Shown here one piece after another: positions 9,642-17,423 of a stretch of DNA of 39,503 nucleotides. Made by a program: the position numbers and the translations under genes. Position 1 is the first letter of the stretch; the number at the start of each line of letters is the position of its first letter. The notes beneath the pieces are model-generated. The model saw only the letters and a program-made list of their open reading frames with translations. It did not search any database and had not been told where the DNA came from. The DNA lies in NCBI RefSeq assembly GCF_021261325.1, contig NZ_JAJSBI010000048.1:1-39503 (forward strand), in the 5' to 3' direction. This stretch comes from Streptomyces guryensis (GTDB lineage Bacteria > Actinomycetota > Actinomycetes > Streptomycetales > Streptomycetaceae).

Positions 9642-11004
9642 CCCCGGCCGGACGGTCGACGCGGAAGGCGTCAGACGGGACATCCTCGACGCGGCCCCGG
9701 GAGCCGAGCCGTACGTCCTGCGCGGTGCCCACGTCACCGGGGCGTTGCTGCTGGACGGGGCCGAGGTCAGGCGGTCCGTGCGGTTCGAGGCGTGCCTGTT
9801 CGACGAGGCCGTCAGCCTGGAGGGCGCGACGACGCTCGGGGTGAGCATCGTCGACTGCACACTGCCCGGCTTCCGGGCGCCGACGGCACGGTTCGGCGGC
9901 CGTCTCGACCTGCGCCGGTCGACCATCGGCGGGGACGGGCACGACGCTGTCGAACTCGTGCACGCGGACATCGCGGGAGCACTGCGGCTCGACGGGGCAC
10001 GGCTGATCGCGCCGGGCCGGATGGCGGTGGATGCCGGTGGTCTCGTGATGCGGGGCGGTGTGTTCTGCGAGGACGGGTTCGTCGCAGAGGGCGAAGTCAG
10101 CTTCCCCGGGGCCGAGTTGCCGGGCGGGCTGTGGATGCGCGGGGCCCGGATCACGGTGGGCGCCCCGGACGCGTACGCCTTCCACGGGGACATGCTCAAG
10201 TCGTCGACCGTACGGCTGTCACGGGGGTTCACGACCGACGGCAGGGTGCGGCTGCGCAGCGTACGGATAGAGGACCTGCTGACCTTCGACGACGCCGAAC
10301 TGCTCGGCTCCGGCACGTCGTTGATGTGCGTGGGCATGCAGGCCGGGGCGCTCGACCTGCGGTTCCGGTACAGGCCCGCGGGCGGCGTGAACCTGCGCAC
10401 CGCGCACGCGGACCGTATCCAGGACCACCCGTCGACCTGGCCGGCCACGCTGGGCCTGGACGGGCTGACGTACGGCTGGCTCGGTGAGACGGCGCACACC
10501 CGGCGCGAGGACGTCGAGAACCGGCTGGCGTGGCTGCGCCGCCAGCCCGTCTACGTCCCGCAGCCGTACGAGCAACTCGCCTCCCACTACCGCAGGTGCG
10601 GGCACGAGGACGAGGCACGGCGGGTGCTGCTCGTACGGGAGCGGCGCCGCCGGGCGACGCTGGGCCCGGCGGGCAGAACCTGGGGCTGGCTGCTCGACTC
10701 CACGGTCGGATACGGCTACCGCCCGTGGATCGCCGGGATCTGGCTGGCCCTGCTCACGCTGATCGGCTCGCTCGTGTTCGCGGCGCACGACCCCGTGGCG
10801 AACGCCAAGGACGAGGGGACGCCGTTCAATCCGGTCGTCTACACCCTCGACCTGCTGGTGCCGATCGGCGGTCTCGGCCAGCGCGACCACTGGCACTGGG
10901 CGCAGGGGGGCGTGCAGGGGCTCGCCTACGCGCTGATCGCGATCGGCTGGGTCCTGACCACCGCGGTCGTGGCGGGGGTGACCCGCACGCTCAGCAGGAA
11001 CTAG
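9631..11004 (+). CDS. Membrane protein with pentapeptide-like repeat solenoid and two C-terminal TM helices
   Basis: 457 residues from GTG 9631. Residues about 20-250 are a string of short repeats of the type LRGAHVTGALLLDGAEVRRS and LRLDGARLI, giving a right-handed beta-helix-like solenoid. Residues about 285-345 are charged and helical (PYEQLASHYRRCGHEDEARR). Two hydrophobic segments follow: IAGIWLALLTLIGSLVFAA and the C-terminal GLAYALIAIGWVLTTAVVAG. Streptomyces homologues are often labelled membrane-associated oxidoreductase, but I see no cofactor motif to support that. It is probably a membrane-anchored cytoplasmic scaffold. Function unknown. Confidence 0.85.
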   Translation: MSPDPGRTVDAEGVRRDILDAAPGAEPYVLRGAHVTGALLLDGAEVRRSVRFEACLFDEAVSLEGATTLGVSIVDCTLPGFRAPTARFGGRLDLRRSTIGGDGHDAVELVHADIAGALRLDGARLIAPGRMAVDAGGLVMRGGVFCEDGFVAEGEVSFPGAELPGGLWMRGARITVGAPDAYAFHGDMLKSSTVRLSRGFTTDGRVRLRSVRIEDLLTFDDAELLGSGTSLMCVGMQAGALDLRFRYRPAGGVNLRTAHADRIQDHPSTWPATLGLDGLTYGWLGETAHTRREDVENRLAWLRRQPVYVPQPYEQLASHYRRCGHEDEARRVLLVRERRRRATLGPAGRTWGWLLDSTVGYGYRPWIAGIWLALLTLIGSLVFAAHDPVANAKDEGTPFNPVVYTLDLLVPIGGLGQRDHWHWAQGGVQGLAYALIAIGWVLTTAVVAGVTRTLSRN

Positions 11005-11258
11005 CGTCCGTCTGCCGCGTGACCGCCCGGGTCGTGAAAACGAGCCCGGGCGAGTGGTCATTGCTCCCGGCCCCGGGAGGACGGCTTCACTCCGCACGCG
11101 TGAGGAACGGTGGTGTTCCACGGCGGACGACTCTGCGATCCTCAGGAGTGATACCGGGTCAACGATCCCCTTGACGTCGAGAGACGTTCCGAAGACCGCA
11201 GCAGCCACAGATGTGCCGCCGGGCGCAGAGCCCGTGAGCGGAGCGTGCGGAGACTCCC

Positions 11259-13883
11259 GTGGACATGCGCTACGAGGCCTATTGCCTCATGGATCCCGAC
11301 TTCTACGACACGCCCAGCCGTCTCCAGGAGCAGGGCGACGACTTCTACCAGGCCCACTGCCCGGTACCCGACGCGTGGGAGCGTTCCTGGCTGGACGACT
11401 GGGTGGTGCTCAGTCCCCTCGGCGTCGAGCTGCCGCCGCAGGGCTGGAAGATCCATGTGTCGGTGGCCCTCGACCATGCCCAGGACGTCCTCACCAAGGT
11501 GTGGGACCACTGCGTCTCCCGACGCGTCGCCTTCAAGTTCCTGCGCAGCGCGGACAGGCTCCTGCGGGCCAACGCCCAGTACGCCGACCGTGGTTCGAGC
11601 GGAGAGTTCATCACCCTCCACCCGGCCGACGACACCACGCTGGAGGCGGTTCTCACCGAGCTGGGGGCCCTGCTGCGGGGCCGGCCGGGCCCGTACGTGC
11701 TCAGCGACCTGCGATGGGGAACGGGCCCTCTGTACGTCAGGTACGGCGGCTTCGTCTCCCGGACCTGCGTGTCGCCGGACGGCGAGATCGTGCCCGCGAT
11801 CGCGGACGGGGCGGGACGGCTGGTGCCGGACGTGCGGGGACCGTCCTTCCGGGTGCCGGAGTGGGTGACGCCGCCCCGGTTCCTCGATCCCCATCTGGCG
11901 GCGCGCGACAGCGCGACCGTCGCCGAGCTGCCGTACCGCATCGAGGGCGCCGTGCGCCTGTCCAACGGTGGCGGCCTTTACACCGGTCACGACACACGGA
12001 CCGGCCGGCGGGTGATCCTCAAGGAGGCCCGGCCGTACGCGGGGCTCTCCCGGGACGGCACCGACGCGGTCACCCGGCAGCGGCGCGAGGAGGAAATCCT
12101 CCGCCGGCTGCGCGGGCTCGACTGCGTGCCCGGCCTGCTCGACCACTTCGTGCTGGGCGAACACCACTTCCTGGTCGAGGAGTTCATCGAAGGGCAGACG
12201 CTCGACAGCCTCTTCGTGGACCAGTACCCCCTGGTGCTGCCGCGGGCCCACGTCACGCACACGGGCGGTTACACCTCCTGGGCCCTCGACATGCTCGACG
12301 AGGTCGAGCAGGCCGTGGCCGCGGTGCACGGCAGGGGCGTGATCATCGGCGACCTCCACGGCGACGACATGCTGGTCCGCCCCGACGGCCGGGTCGTACT
12401 GATCGACTTCGAGGGGGCGGCGGACGCGGCCGAGCGAGGACGGCAGCGGCTCGCCGCCCCCGGCCTCACGGCACCGGCCGGCCGCACCGGGGTCGACATC
12501 GACCACTTCGCCCTGGCCTGTCTGCGGCTCTCCCTCTTCATGCCGCTCACCGGCCTGCTGGAGCTGGACCCGGGAAAGGCGGAGCAACTCGCCGAGGAGG
12601 CCGCCCGGGAGTTTCCACTCCCCCGCGGGTACTTCGACGAAGCCGTACGAGTGATCACCGGGGAGGACGCCGGCACGACAGCGGGTTCCGCGTCGCCGCG
12701 GCGACTGCGACCCGACCACCACGGCTGGCTACGGGCCCGCGCCTCCATGGCCGCCGGCATTCTGGCGGCCGCCACCCCGGAGCGGGACGACCGGCTGTTC
12801 CCGGGAGACGTGGAGCAGTTCACCGCGCCGGGCGGAGGGCTGGGGCTCGCGCACGGTGCGGCGGGGGTGCTGTACGCGCTGGAGGCGGTGGGGGCAGCCC
12901 GCCGGCCGGACCACGAGGAGTGGCTCGTACGGCACGCCCTGCACCCGCGGCCAGGAACACGCCTCGGCCTCTACGACGGCCTGCACGGCGTCGCGTACGT
13001 CCTCGACCGGCTCGGCCACCGCGACACCGCGATGAAGATCCTCGACATGTGCCTGGGCGAGCCGTGGCAGCGGCTGGGGCTCGGCCTGCACGGAGGGCTG
13101 GCGGGTATCGGACTGAACCTCCAGCACTTCGCCGCCGCCACCGGGGAGCCCGCGCTGGGTGACGCGGCCTTCTCGGTGGCAGGCCTCGTCGCCGACCGGC
13201 TGGCATCGGCCGACCGCGCCGACGAGGTCCTGGCCGCGGGCCTGCTGCGCGGCTGGACGGGGCCGGCCCTGATGTTCCTGCGGCTGTACGAGTACACCGG
13301 CGACCCGGAGTTCCTCGATCTGGCGGGCACCGCGCTGCGGCGGGACCTGCGCCGCTGCGTCGTCCGGGACAGCGGGGCGCTGGAGGTCGACGACGGCCGG
13401 CGCACCCTGCCGTATCTGGGCAACGGCAGCGCGGGCATCGGCCTGGTGCTGGACGACTACCTCGCCCATCGTGCGGACGACCGGTTCTGCGCGGCGGCCG
13501 CCGCGATGCGGACCGCCGCCGCGGGGCGCTTCTTCATCCAGCCGGGACTCCTCACGGGCATGGCCGGGATGATCCTGGCCCTCAGCCGACCGCATCCGCC
13601 GGGCACCGCCGCCGTGCGGGACCCGGTGGTCGCGGAGCACGTGCGCCGTCTGTCCCGGCACGCGCTGGGCTACCGGGGGCATCTGGCCTTCCCTGGCGAC
13701 CAGTTGCTGCGGCTCTCCACCGACCTGGCCACCGGCAGCGCGGGCGTCCTGCTCGCCGTCGGCTCGGCCCTTCACGACCGCCCGGTGGGGCTGCCGTTCC
13801 TCGCGCCCACCGACCGACGCAGCCCGCCGCACGGCGACAGCTTCCCGTTCCCACGAGGGCAGGGAGGAGGTGAACCACCCTGA
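11259..13883 (+). CDS. Class III lanthipeptide synthetase (RamC/AmfT-like LanKC)
   Basis: 874 residues from GTG 11259, with GGAG 6 bases upstream. It begins DMRYEAYCLMDPDFYDTP, the characteristic RamC/AmfT start. Residues 1-225 form the phospho-Ser/Thr lyase domain. Residues about 230-480 form a Ser/Thr-kinase-like domain with Lys255 (VILKEARP), catalytic-loop Asp365 (GDLHGDDMLV) and Asp383 (LIDFEGA). Residues about 525-860 are LanC-like cyclase repeats (GLAHGAAGVLYAL, GLGLHGGLAGIGL, GNGSAGIGL). These enzymes phosphorylate, dehydrate and cyclise a short precursor to SapB-like peptides. In the catalytic loop the Mg-binding Asn expected five residues after the Asp is Asp370. No precursor gene lies next to it and the exporter is fragmentary, so its substrate may be elsewhere or it may be a relic. 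Confidence 0.9.
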   Translation: MDMRYEAYCLMDPDFYDTPSRLQEQGDDFYQAHCPVPDAWERSWLDDWVVLSPLGVELPPQGWKIHVSVALDHAQDVLTKVWDHCVSRRVAFKFLRSADRLLRANAQYADRGSSGEFITLHPADDTTLEAVLTELGALLRGRPGPYVLSDLRWGTGPLYVRYGGFVSRTCVSPDGEIVPAIADGAGRLVPDVRGPSFRVPEWVTPPRFLDPHLAARDSATVAELPYRIEGAVRLSNGGGLYTGHDTRTGRRVILKEARPYAGLSRDGTDAVTRQRREEEILRRLRGLDCVPGLLDHFVLGEHHFLVEEFIEGQTLDSLFVDQYPLVLPRAHVTHTGGYTSWALDMLDEVEQAVAAVHGRGVIIGDLHGDDMLVRPDGRVVLIDFEGAADAAERGRQRLAAPGLTAPAGRTGVDIDHFALACLRLSLFMPLTGLLELDPGKAEQLAEEAAREFPLPRGYFDEAVRVITGEDAGTTAGSASPRRLRPDHHGWLRARASMAAGILAAATPERDDRLFPGDVEQFTAPGGGLGLAHGAAGVLYALEAVGAARRPDHEEWLVRHALHPRPGTRLGLYDGLHGVAYVLDRLGHRDTAMKILDMCLGEPWQRLGLGLHGGLAGIGLNLQHFAAATGEPALGDAAFSVAGLVADRLASADRADEVLAAGLLRGWTGPALMFLRLYEYTGDPEFLDLAGTALRRDLRRCVVRDSGALEVDDGRRTLPYLGNGSAGIGLVLDDYLAHRADDRFCAAAAAMRTAAAGRFFIQPGLLTGMAGMILALSRPHPPGTAAVRDPVVAEHVRRLSRHALGYRGHLAFPGDQLLRLSTDLATGSAGVLLAVGSALHDRPVGLPFLAPTDRRSPPHGDSFPFPRGQGGGEPP

Positions 13884-14160
13884 CCGGTACTCGAGCCGCA
13901 GACCCTGGATCCGACCGTTCCCCAGCGGCGGAGGTGGCAGGCACAGCAACCCCGGTGTCCCGTGCTGGGCACGGGCAGGGGCGGCAACATCAGCCTGTCG
14001 AAAGGGGTCGGGACACCGGTCATTCTGACGGACGAACGCATCGCCCGGACCACGACGGTCCTCGCGGGCGTGCTGCGGACGTGGTCTTGTGCGGTGGAGA
14101 GGACCGGGTACGGGCGCAGACGGGCGCGCAGGTGGACGCGGCGGCGCGGGCGGCCGTGTC

Positions 14161-14362
14161 GCCGGCCCCTGCTGCTCATCCCGCTCGGCGCGCCGTGGCT
14201 GGTGCACAACGGTGTGACGGCCGGGGCGATCCTCGGCGTGGTGGCCGTGTGTCACAGGCCCTGCAACCTGCCCTTCAGGGCTTCGTCCAAGGCATCGGCG
14301 GCAGCGGGCTGCGGCTGCTGGCCACCGTCGGCCGCACCGCAGAGATCGCGGCGTCGGACTGA
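14161..14362 (+). pseudogene. Fragment of an ABC exporter transmembrane domain (RamA/RamB-like)
   Basis: Two frames on the rightward strand together give the end of an exporter TMD: LLLIPLGAPWLVHNGVTAGA and ILGVV up to about 14243, then, after a frameshift, SQALQPALQGFVQGIGGSGL and RLLATVGRTAEIAASD to TGA 14360-14362. This pattern is typical of the RamA/RamB-type half transporters of Streptomyces that export SapB-like peptides. The beginning of the TMD and the whole linked ATPase domain are missing. The 277 bases between LanKC and this fragment contain no recognisable gene and no class III precursor-like peptide. Confidence 0.6.
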
Positions 14363-14456
14363 TGCGGTGCGCCACCACGATCAGCGTGCCCGGGCCGCGC
14401 GCGAAAGGCGCACACGGCACGGTGAGGGAGGCGGCTCGTGCCCTCCCGCGGCTCAC
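14358..14456 (-). pseudogene. Inverted fragment of an ABC exporter ATPase domain (H-loop region)
   Basis: On the leftward strand residues PFARGPGTLIVVAHRIS (14358-14408) match the H-loop end of an ABC ATPase domain, where the switch His lies in VVAHR. Walker A, signature and Walker B are absent. The fragment abuts, in opposite orientation, the TMD fragment ending at 14362, so the two halves of one transporter type meet tail to tail. Confidence 0.5.
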
Positions 14457-14480
14457 TGTTCACCTCGTCCGTCTCCGTAC

Positions 14481-14530
14481 GCCTGCGTACGCCTGCGTAC
14501 GCCTGCGTACGCCTGCGTACGCCTGCGTAC
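14481..14530. repeat. Five perfect tandem copies of a 10-bp unit
   Basis: GCCTGCGTAC is repeated five times without error (14481-14530), preceded by one imperfect copy (gtctccgtac, 14471-14480). The array starts 3 bases beyond the stop codon of the RamR-like gene. The period equals about one helical turn. Confidence 0.95.
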
Positions 14531-14532
14531 GA

Positions 14533-15126
14533 TCACATCCAGCCCGATTCCCTGGCGATCCGGATGGCGTCGATCCGATTGCGTCCGCCGGTCTTCCTGG
14601 TGATCGCCGACAGGTGGTTGCGGACCGTGGCCAGGGACAGGGACAGCCGCTCGGCGATGTCCCGTGTGGGCATGCCCTCGGCGGCCAGACAGAGGATCTC
14701 CACGTCCCGCGGGGTCAAGGGGTTCTCTCCCGCGTCGAGGGCGACCATGGCGAACTCGGGGTCGATGAACCGCTGCCCCCTGACCAGCTTGCGGACGCCG
14801 TGGACCAGACGGTCCGGCGGGGCGTTCGTGCTGATGAGACCGGGAGCCCGCAGGGCGAGGATGCGGCGGAGGCGCTCGGGGGTCGTCGAGGCCATCAGCA
14901 GCAGCATCCGGCAGTCCGACAGCTCACCCCCCGCTGCGATCTCCTCCCCCTCCTCGGAGTCGACGCCGATCACGACCACGTCGGGGCGGCACACCTGTGC
15001 CCGCGCGAGCACCTCTCCATTGCCCTCGGCTTCGGCTACGACTTCGATGTCCTCTTCGCGAGAGAGGAGAGCGGCGAAGGCTCCCCGCACGAGGCGGGCT
15101 TTCTCAACGAGAAGAACGCGGATCAA
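14533..15126 (-). CDS. RamR/AmfR-like LuxR-family response regulator with degenerate receiver
   Basis: 197 residues. A CheY-like receiver (1-125) is followed by a LuxR/NarL helix-turn-helix (LTPRDVEILCLAAEGMPTRD, IAERLSLSLATVRNHLSAIT). Overall length and motifs resemble RamR/AmfR, the regulators of the SapB/AmfS class III lanthipeptide operons, and it faces a LanKC gene. The receiver is atypical: the acidic pair after the first beta strand reads EK (residues 8-9), the phospho-acceptor position is Gly54 (VVVIGVD), and the conserved Lys loop reads STNAPP. It therefore probably works without phosphorylation. The 254-base region upstream separates it from a divergent acetyltransferase gene. Confidence 0.87.
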   Translation of the reverse strand: MIRVLLVEKARLVRGAFAALLSREEDIEVVAEAEGNGEVLARAQVCRPDVVVIGVDSEEGEEIAAGGELSDCRMLLLMASTTPERLRRILALRAPGLISTNAPPDRLVHGVRKLVRGQRFIDPEFAMVALDAGENPLTPRDVEILCLAAEGMPTRDIAERLSLSLATVRNHLSAITRKTGGRNRIDAIRIARESGWM

Positions 15127-15379
15127 TGTCGCTCCACCCTTTGAACACCCTTGCCACGATTATCCCTCTCGTACCAGTAACCGCAGGTCGGTCGTCGCTG
15201 CCCCCGGAGCGCACGACGAAGTCGACGAGAGAGGTCTGCGGCGGCGGCCGGGGAGGCAGGTCGGCTTTGCCATGGGTCGGCCCGGCCGTAATTCGATTGA
15301 CCTTGCCGGGGGGCCACGCTGCACTGTGGCGGGGCACCACGGGCCGTGGTGTCGGCAGCACGGGGAGGCAGCGGCAGCA

Positions 15380-16612
15380 ATGGAGATCCGTTCCACGACC
15401 GACCAGGACTTCGACGTCTTCGTCGACACGGTCCATGCCGCGTTCGGGCGCTTCCCGGAAACCCCGGTCGAGGGCGGCGGGCTCTGGTGGTCGGCGCTCG
15501 AAATCGACCGCTGCATGCTCGCCCGGACGGCGGACGGGCGGCCCGTCGGCACGGCCGCCACCCACGCCTTCGAGCTCACTCTGCCCGGTGAGACCCTCGT
15601 CCCGGTCGCCGGAGTGACCGCCGTCGGCGTCCTGCCCACGCACCGGCGCCAGGGCGTGCTCAGCGCGATGATGCGGCACCAGCTCACCGAGCTGCGGGCC
15701 GGCGGGGACTTCCTCTCCGTACTGCTGGCCTCCGAGGCCCCCATCTACGGCAGGTTCGGCTACGGACCGGCGACCTACACGGCGCGACTGACGGTGCCGC
15801 GGCACCAGGCCGCCCTCACCGTTCCCCGGGCGCACGCGGTGGCCCAGGCACCGGCGACCGGCCCGGACGACGGCTCGGTCGAGGTGCTGCGCAGTGCCGA
15901 GTGCGGCGAGATTCTGGAAGAGGTCTACGACCGGTACCGCCGCGCCCAGCCCGGCGCGCTGTCCCGGCCGCACCGCTGGTGGGCGTTGCGCGCGGGCCAG
16001 CCCCCGATCTCGCCGGCGCCGCGCTACGTCGCCGTTCACCGGGGCGCCGACGGCGTCCCGGACGGGTACGCCAGCTACTCGATCGGCGACTCGAACACCT
16101 TGACGGTCGACGAGACCATCGCCGTCGACGACGCCGTCTTCACGGCCCTGGCCCGGTTCGTGCTCGGACACGACCTGGTCTCTCAGGTCGTGTTCAGGCA
16201 CGTCCCGCCCGGGCACCCGTTGCGCTGGCAGCTTGCGGACATCCGCGCCGGCGAGGTGGGCGGCGACATGGACTGGCTCTGGGTGCGGCTGCTGGACGTC
16301 CCGCGCGCGCTGACCGCGCGCGGCTGGTTCACGGACGGCGAGCTCGTCCTCGACGTCGACGACCCGTTCCTCGGCGAGCACGGCCGCTACTTGCTGACCG
16401 TCCGGGACAGCAAGGCCGACTGCGTCCCGACGGACCGGGAGCCCGACCTCTCGCTGGACGTGCGCGACCTCGGTTCGGTCTACCTCGGCGGCACCGCCCC
16501 GAGCACGCTCGTGCGTGCCGGCCACATCCGGGCCCATCGCCCGGGCACGGCCGCCCTCGCCGACGACCTCTTCCGCGCCGAGCGCTCCCCGCACTGCCTG
16601 CACTGGTTCTGA
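15380..16612 (+). CDS. Eis-like GNAT-family N-acetyltransferase
   Basis: 410 residues, the length of the Eis (enhanced intracellular survival) group. The N-terminal GNAT domain has the acetyl-CoA pyrophosphate loop VGVLPTHRRQGVLSAMM and the nearby APIYGRFGYGPAT motif. A second GNAT-like region and a C-terminal sterol-carrier-like domain follow, and the protein ends with the typical carboxy-terminal aromatic, HWF. In Eis the free C-terminal carboxylate takes part in catalysis. These enzymes acetylate amines, including aminoglycosides or protein lysines; the substrate here is unknown. ATG 15380 was chosen for its MEIRS start; GGGGAGG lies 11 bases upstream. A possible promoter (TTGACC at 15297-15302) lies upstream. 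Confidence 0.88.
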   Translation: MEIRSTTDQDFDVFVDTVHAAFGRFPETPVEGGGLWWSALEIDRCMLARTADGRPVGTAATHAFELTLPGETLVPVAGVTAVGVLPTHRRQGVLSAMMRHQLTELRAGGDFLSVLLASEAPIYGRFGYGPATYTARLTVPRHQAALTVPRAHAVAQAPATGPDDGSVEVLRSAECGEILEEVYDRYRRAQPGALSRPHRWWALRAGQPPISPAPRYVAVHRGADGVPDGYASYSIGDSNTLTVDETIAVDDAVFTALARFVLGHDLVSQVVFRHVPPGHPLRWQLADIRAGEVGGDMDWLWVRLLDVPRALTARGWFTDGELVLDVDDPFLGEHGRYLLTVRDSKADCVPTDREPDLSLDVRDLGSVYLGGTAPSTLVRAGHIRAHRPGTAALADDLFRAERSPHCLHWF

Positions 16613-16978
16613 CCGCACGCCCGCCGGCCCTCGCAAGGAAAGCGCGCAGTTCCCCCACGTCTGCCGCGTCACCGGGTACGACCCCGCCGACCGTGAACAC
16701 CTGTCCGTCCGCGAGCCGCAAGTTCCCTCCCTCGCGCACTTCGGCGTCGAGCCGTCCCTGGAGGGCTTCGGGCCTGCCGGACTCTTCCCGAGGGGCCTTC
16801 CCGAATTCCACGACGGCGCCGGGGTTCCGCTCGGCATCGGGCTGGAGCTGGTGCGGCTCACGCTGCGCGACAGCGGCGCCCGGTGCCGGCTGGCCGCTGA
16901 AAACACCTCAGCTCGGCGTCCAGGCCGGGGGCGCGCTCCCGGGCAAGGCCCTTGACGGCGACCCGGTCCGCCGACGGA
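16613..16978. other. Intergenic stretch with a coding-like but unassigned leftward frame
   Basis: On the leftward strand a frame through about 16870-16640 reads plausibly as protein (ERNPGAVVEFGKAPREESGR, NLRLADGQVFTVGGVVPGD), and a second frame near 16890-16980 gives VAVKGLARERAPGLDAELR. Neither has a supported start, and the two are out of frame with each other. This may be a decayed gene; no family is recognised. Confidence 0.3.
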
Positions 16979-17194
16979 TCACTGCTTCCACACGTCCGCG
17001 CCGCCGCCCCGCCACTCGACCAGCCCGGATTGCCGCACCCACGTCTCGTCCGCGTCCTCCAGACCCGCGAGGCGCAGGAACTCGACGATGTCCAGCAGGC
17101 CGTACGCCATCCCGCGGAAATGGTCGCCCACACGGACCCGTCGGCCGCCGTCCTCGGCGGGCGGATAGATCACGATGGGCTGTGCGTCGGCCAT
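16979..17194 (-). CDS. Small conserved actinobacterial protein of unknown function
   Basis: 71 residues from ATG 17194 (MADAQPIVIYPPAEDGGRRV) to the end GGGADVWKQ. The pattern IVIYPP, RRVRVGDHFRGMAYGLLDIV and the Trp-rich tail is one I associate with a short protein family common in Streptomyces. It has no signal peptide or membrane segment. An upstream extension in the same frame looks like untranslated sequence. Function unknown. Confidence 0.72.
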   Translation of the reverse strand: MADAQPIVIYPPAEDGGRRVRVGDHFRGMAYGLLDIVEFLRLAGLEDADETWVRQSGLVEWRGGGADVWKQ

Positions 17195-17334
17195 GGCACC
17201 AGGGTGCGCCGTGTGCCCGCTGCGCGCATGCGGGGCGGTGGTGACGCTCGTCGACCACGGGCCTGGTCTTCGGAAGGTGACCGAGCCACCCGGTTTCGGC
17301 ATGTGCTTGTCACGCATGGAGTAACACCGTCACC

Positions 17335-17352
17335 GCGGGACTCATCTCCCGC
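17335..17352. promoter_or_regulatory. Inverted repeat upstream of the carboxylase gene
   Basis: GCGGGA ctcatc TCCCGC, a perfect 6-bp stem with a 6-base loop, 72 bases before the carboxylase start and followed by an AT-rich patch (aaatagaaca). It could be an operator or a weak terminator for leftward transcription. Confidence 0.35.
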
Positions 17353-17404
17353 AAATAGAACAGTGATTCCCCCCTTCCGGCCCTGCGTCGCTGCCATATT
17401 CGAA

Positions 17405-17423
17405 AGCCACTTCGGAGGTGGCT
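17405..17423 (+). promoter_or_regulatory. Hairpin that encloses the Shine-Dalgarno of the carboxylase gene
   Basis: AGCCACTT (17405-17412) pairs with AGGTGGCT (17416-17423), 8 bp with one G-U wobble and a CGG triloop. The Shine-Dalgarno GGAGG (17414-17418) is inside it and the GTG start follows directly at 17424, so ribosome access could be gated. Confidence 0.4.

Noticed and set aside
7989..10499. 836-codon minus-strand frame across the PI-PLC-like and membrane-protein genes
   Set aside because: It spans two well-supported genes, shows no motif and has the low-complexity composition of an antisense shadow.
11005..14160. Class III lanthipeptide precursor next to LanKC
   Set aside because: I read both intergenic stretches in all frames for a short peptide with Ser/Thr and Cys in the SxxSxxxC pattern and found none.
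12729..14456. Minus-strand frame of 575 codons opposite LanKC
   Set aside because: Only its first ~35 codons carry signal (ABC H-loop fragment); the rest is a shadow of LanKC.
14471..14530. CRISPR-like array
   Set aside because: The copies are contiguous 10-bp units with no spacers.
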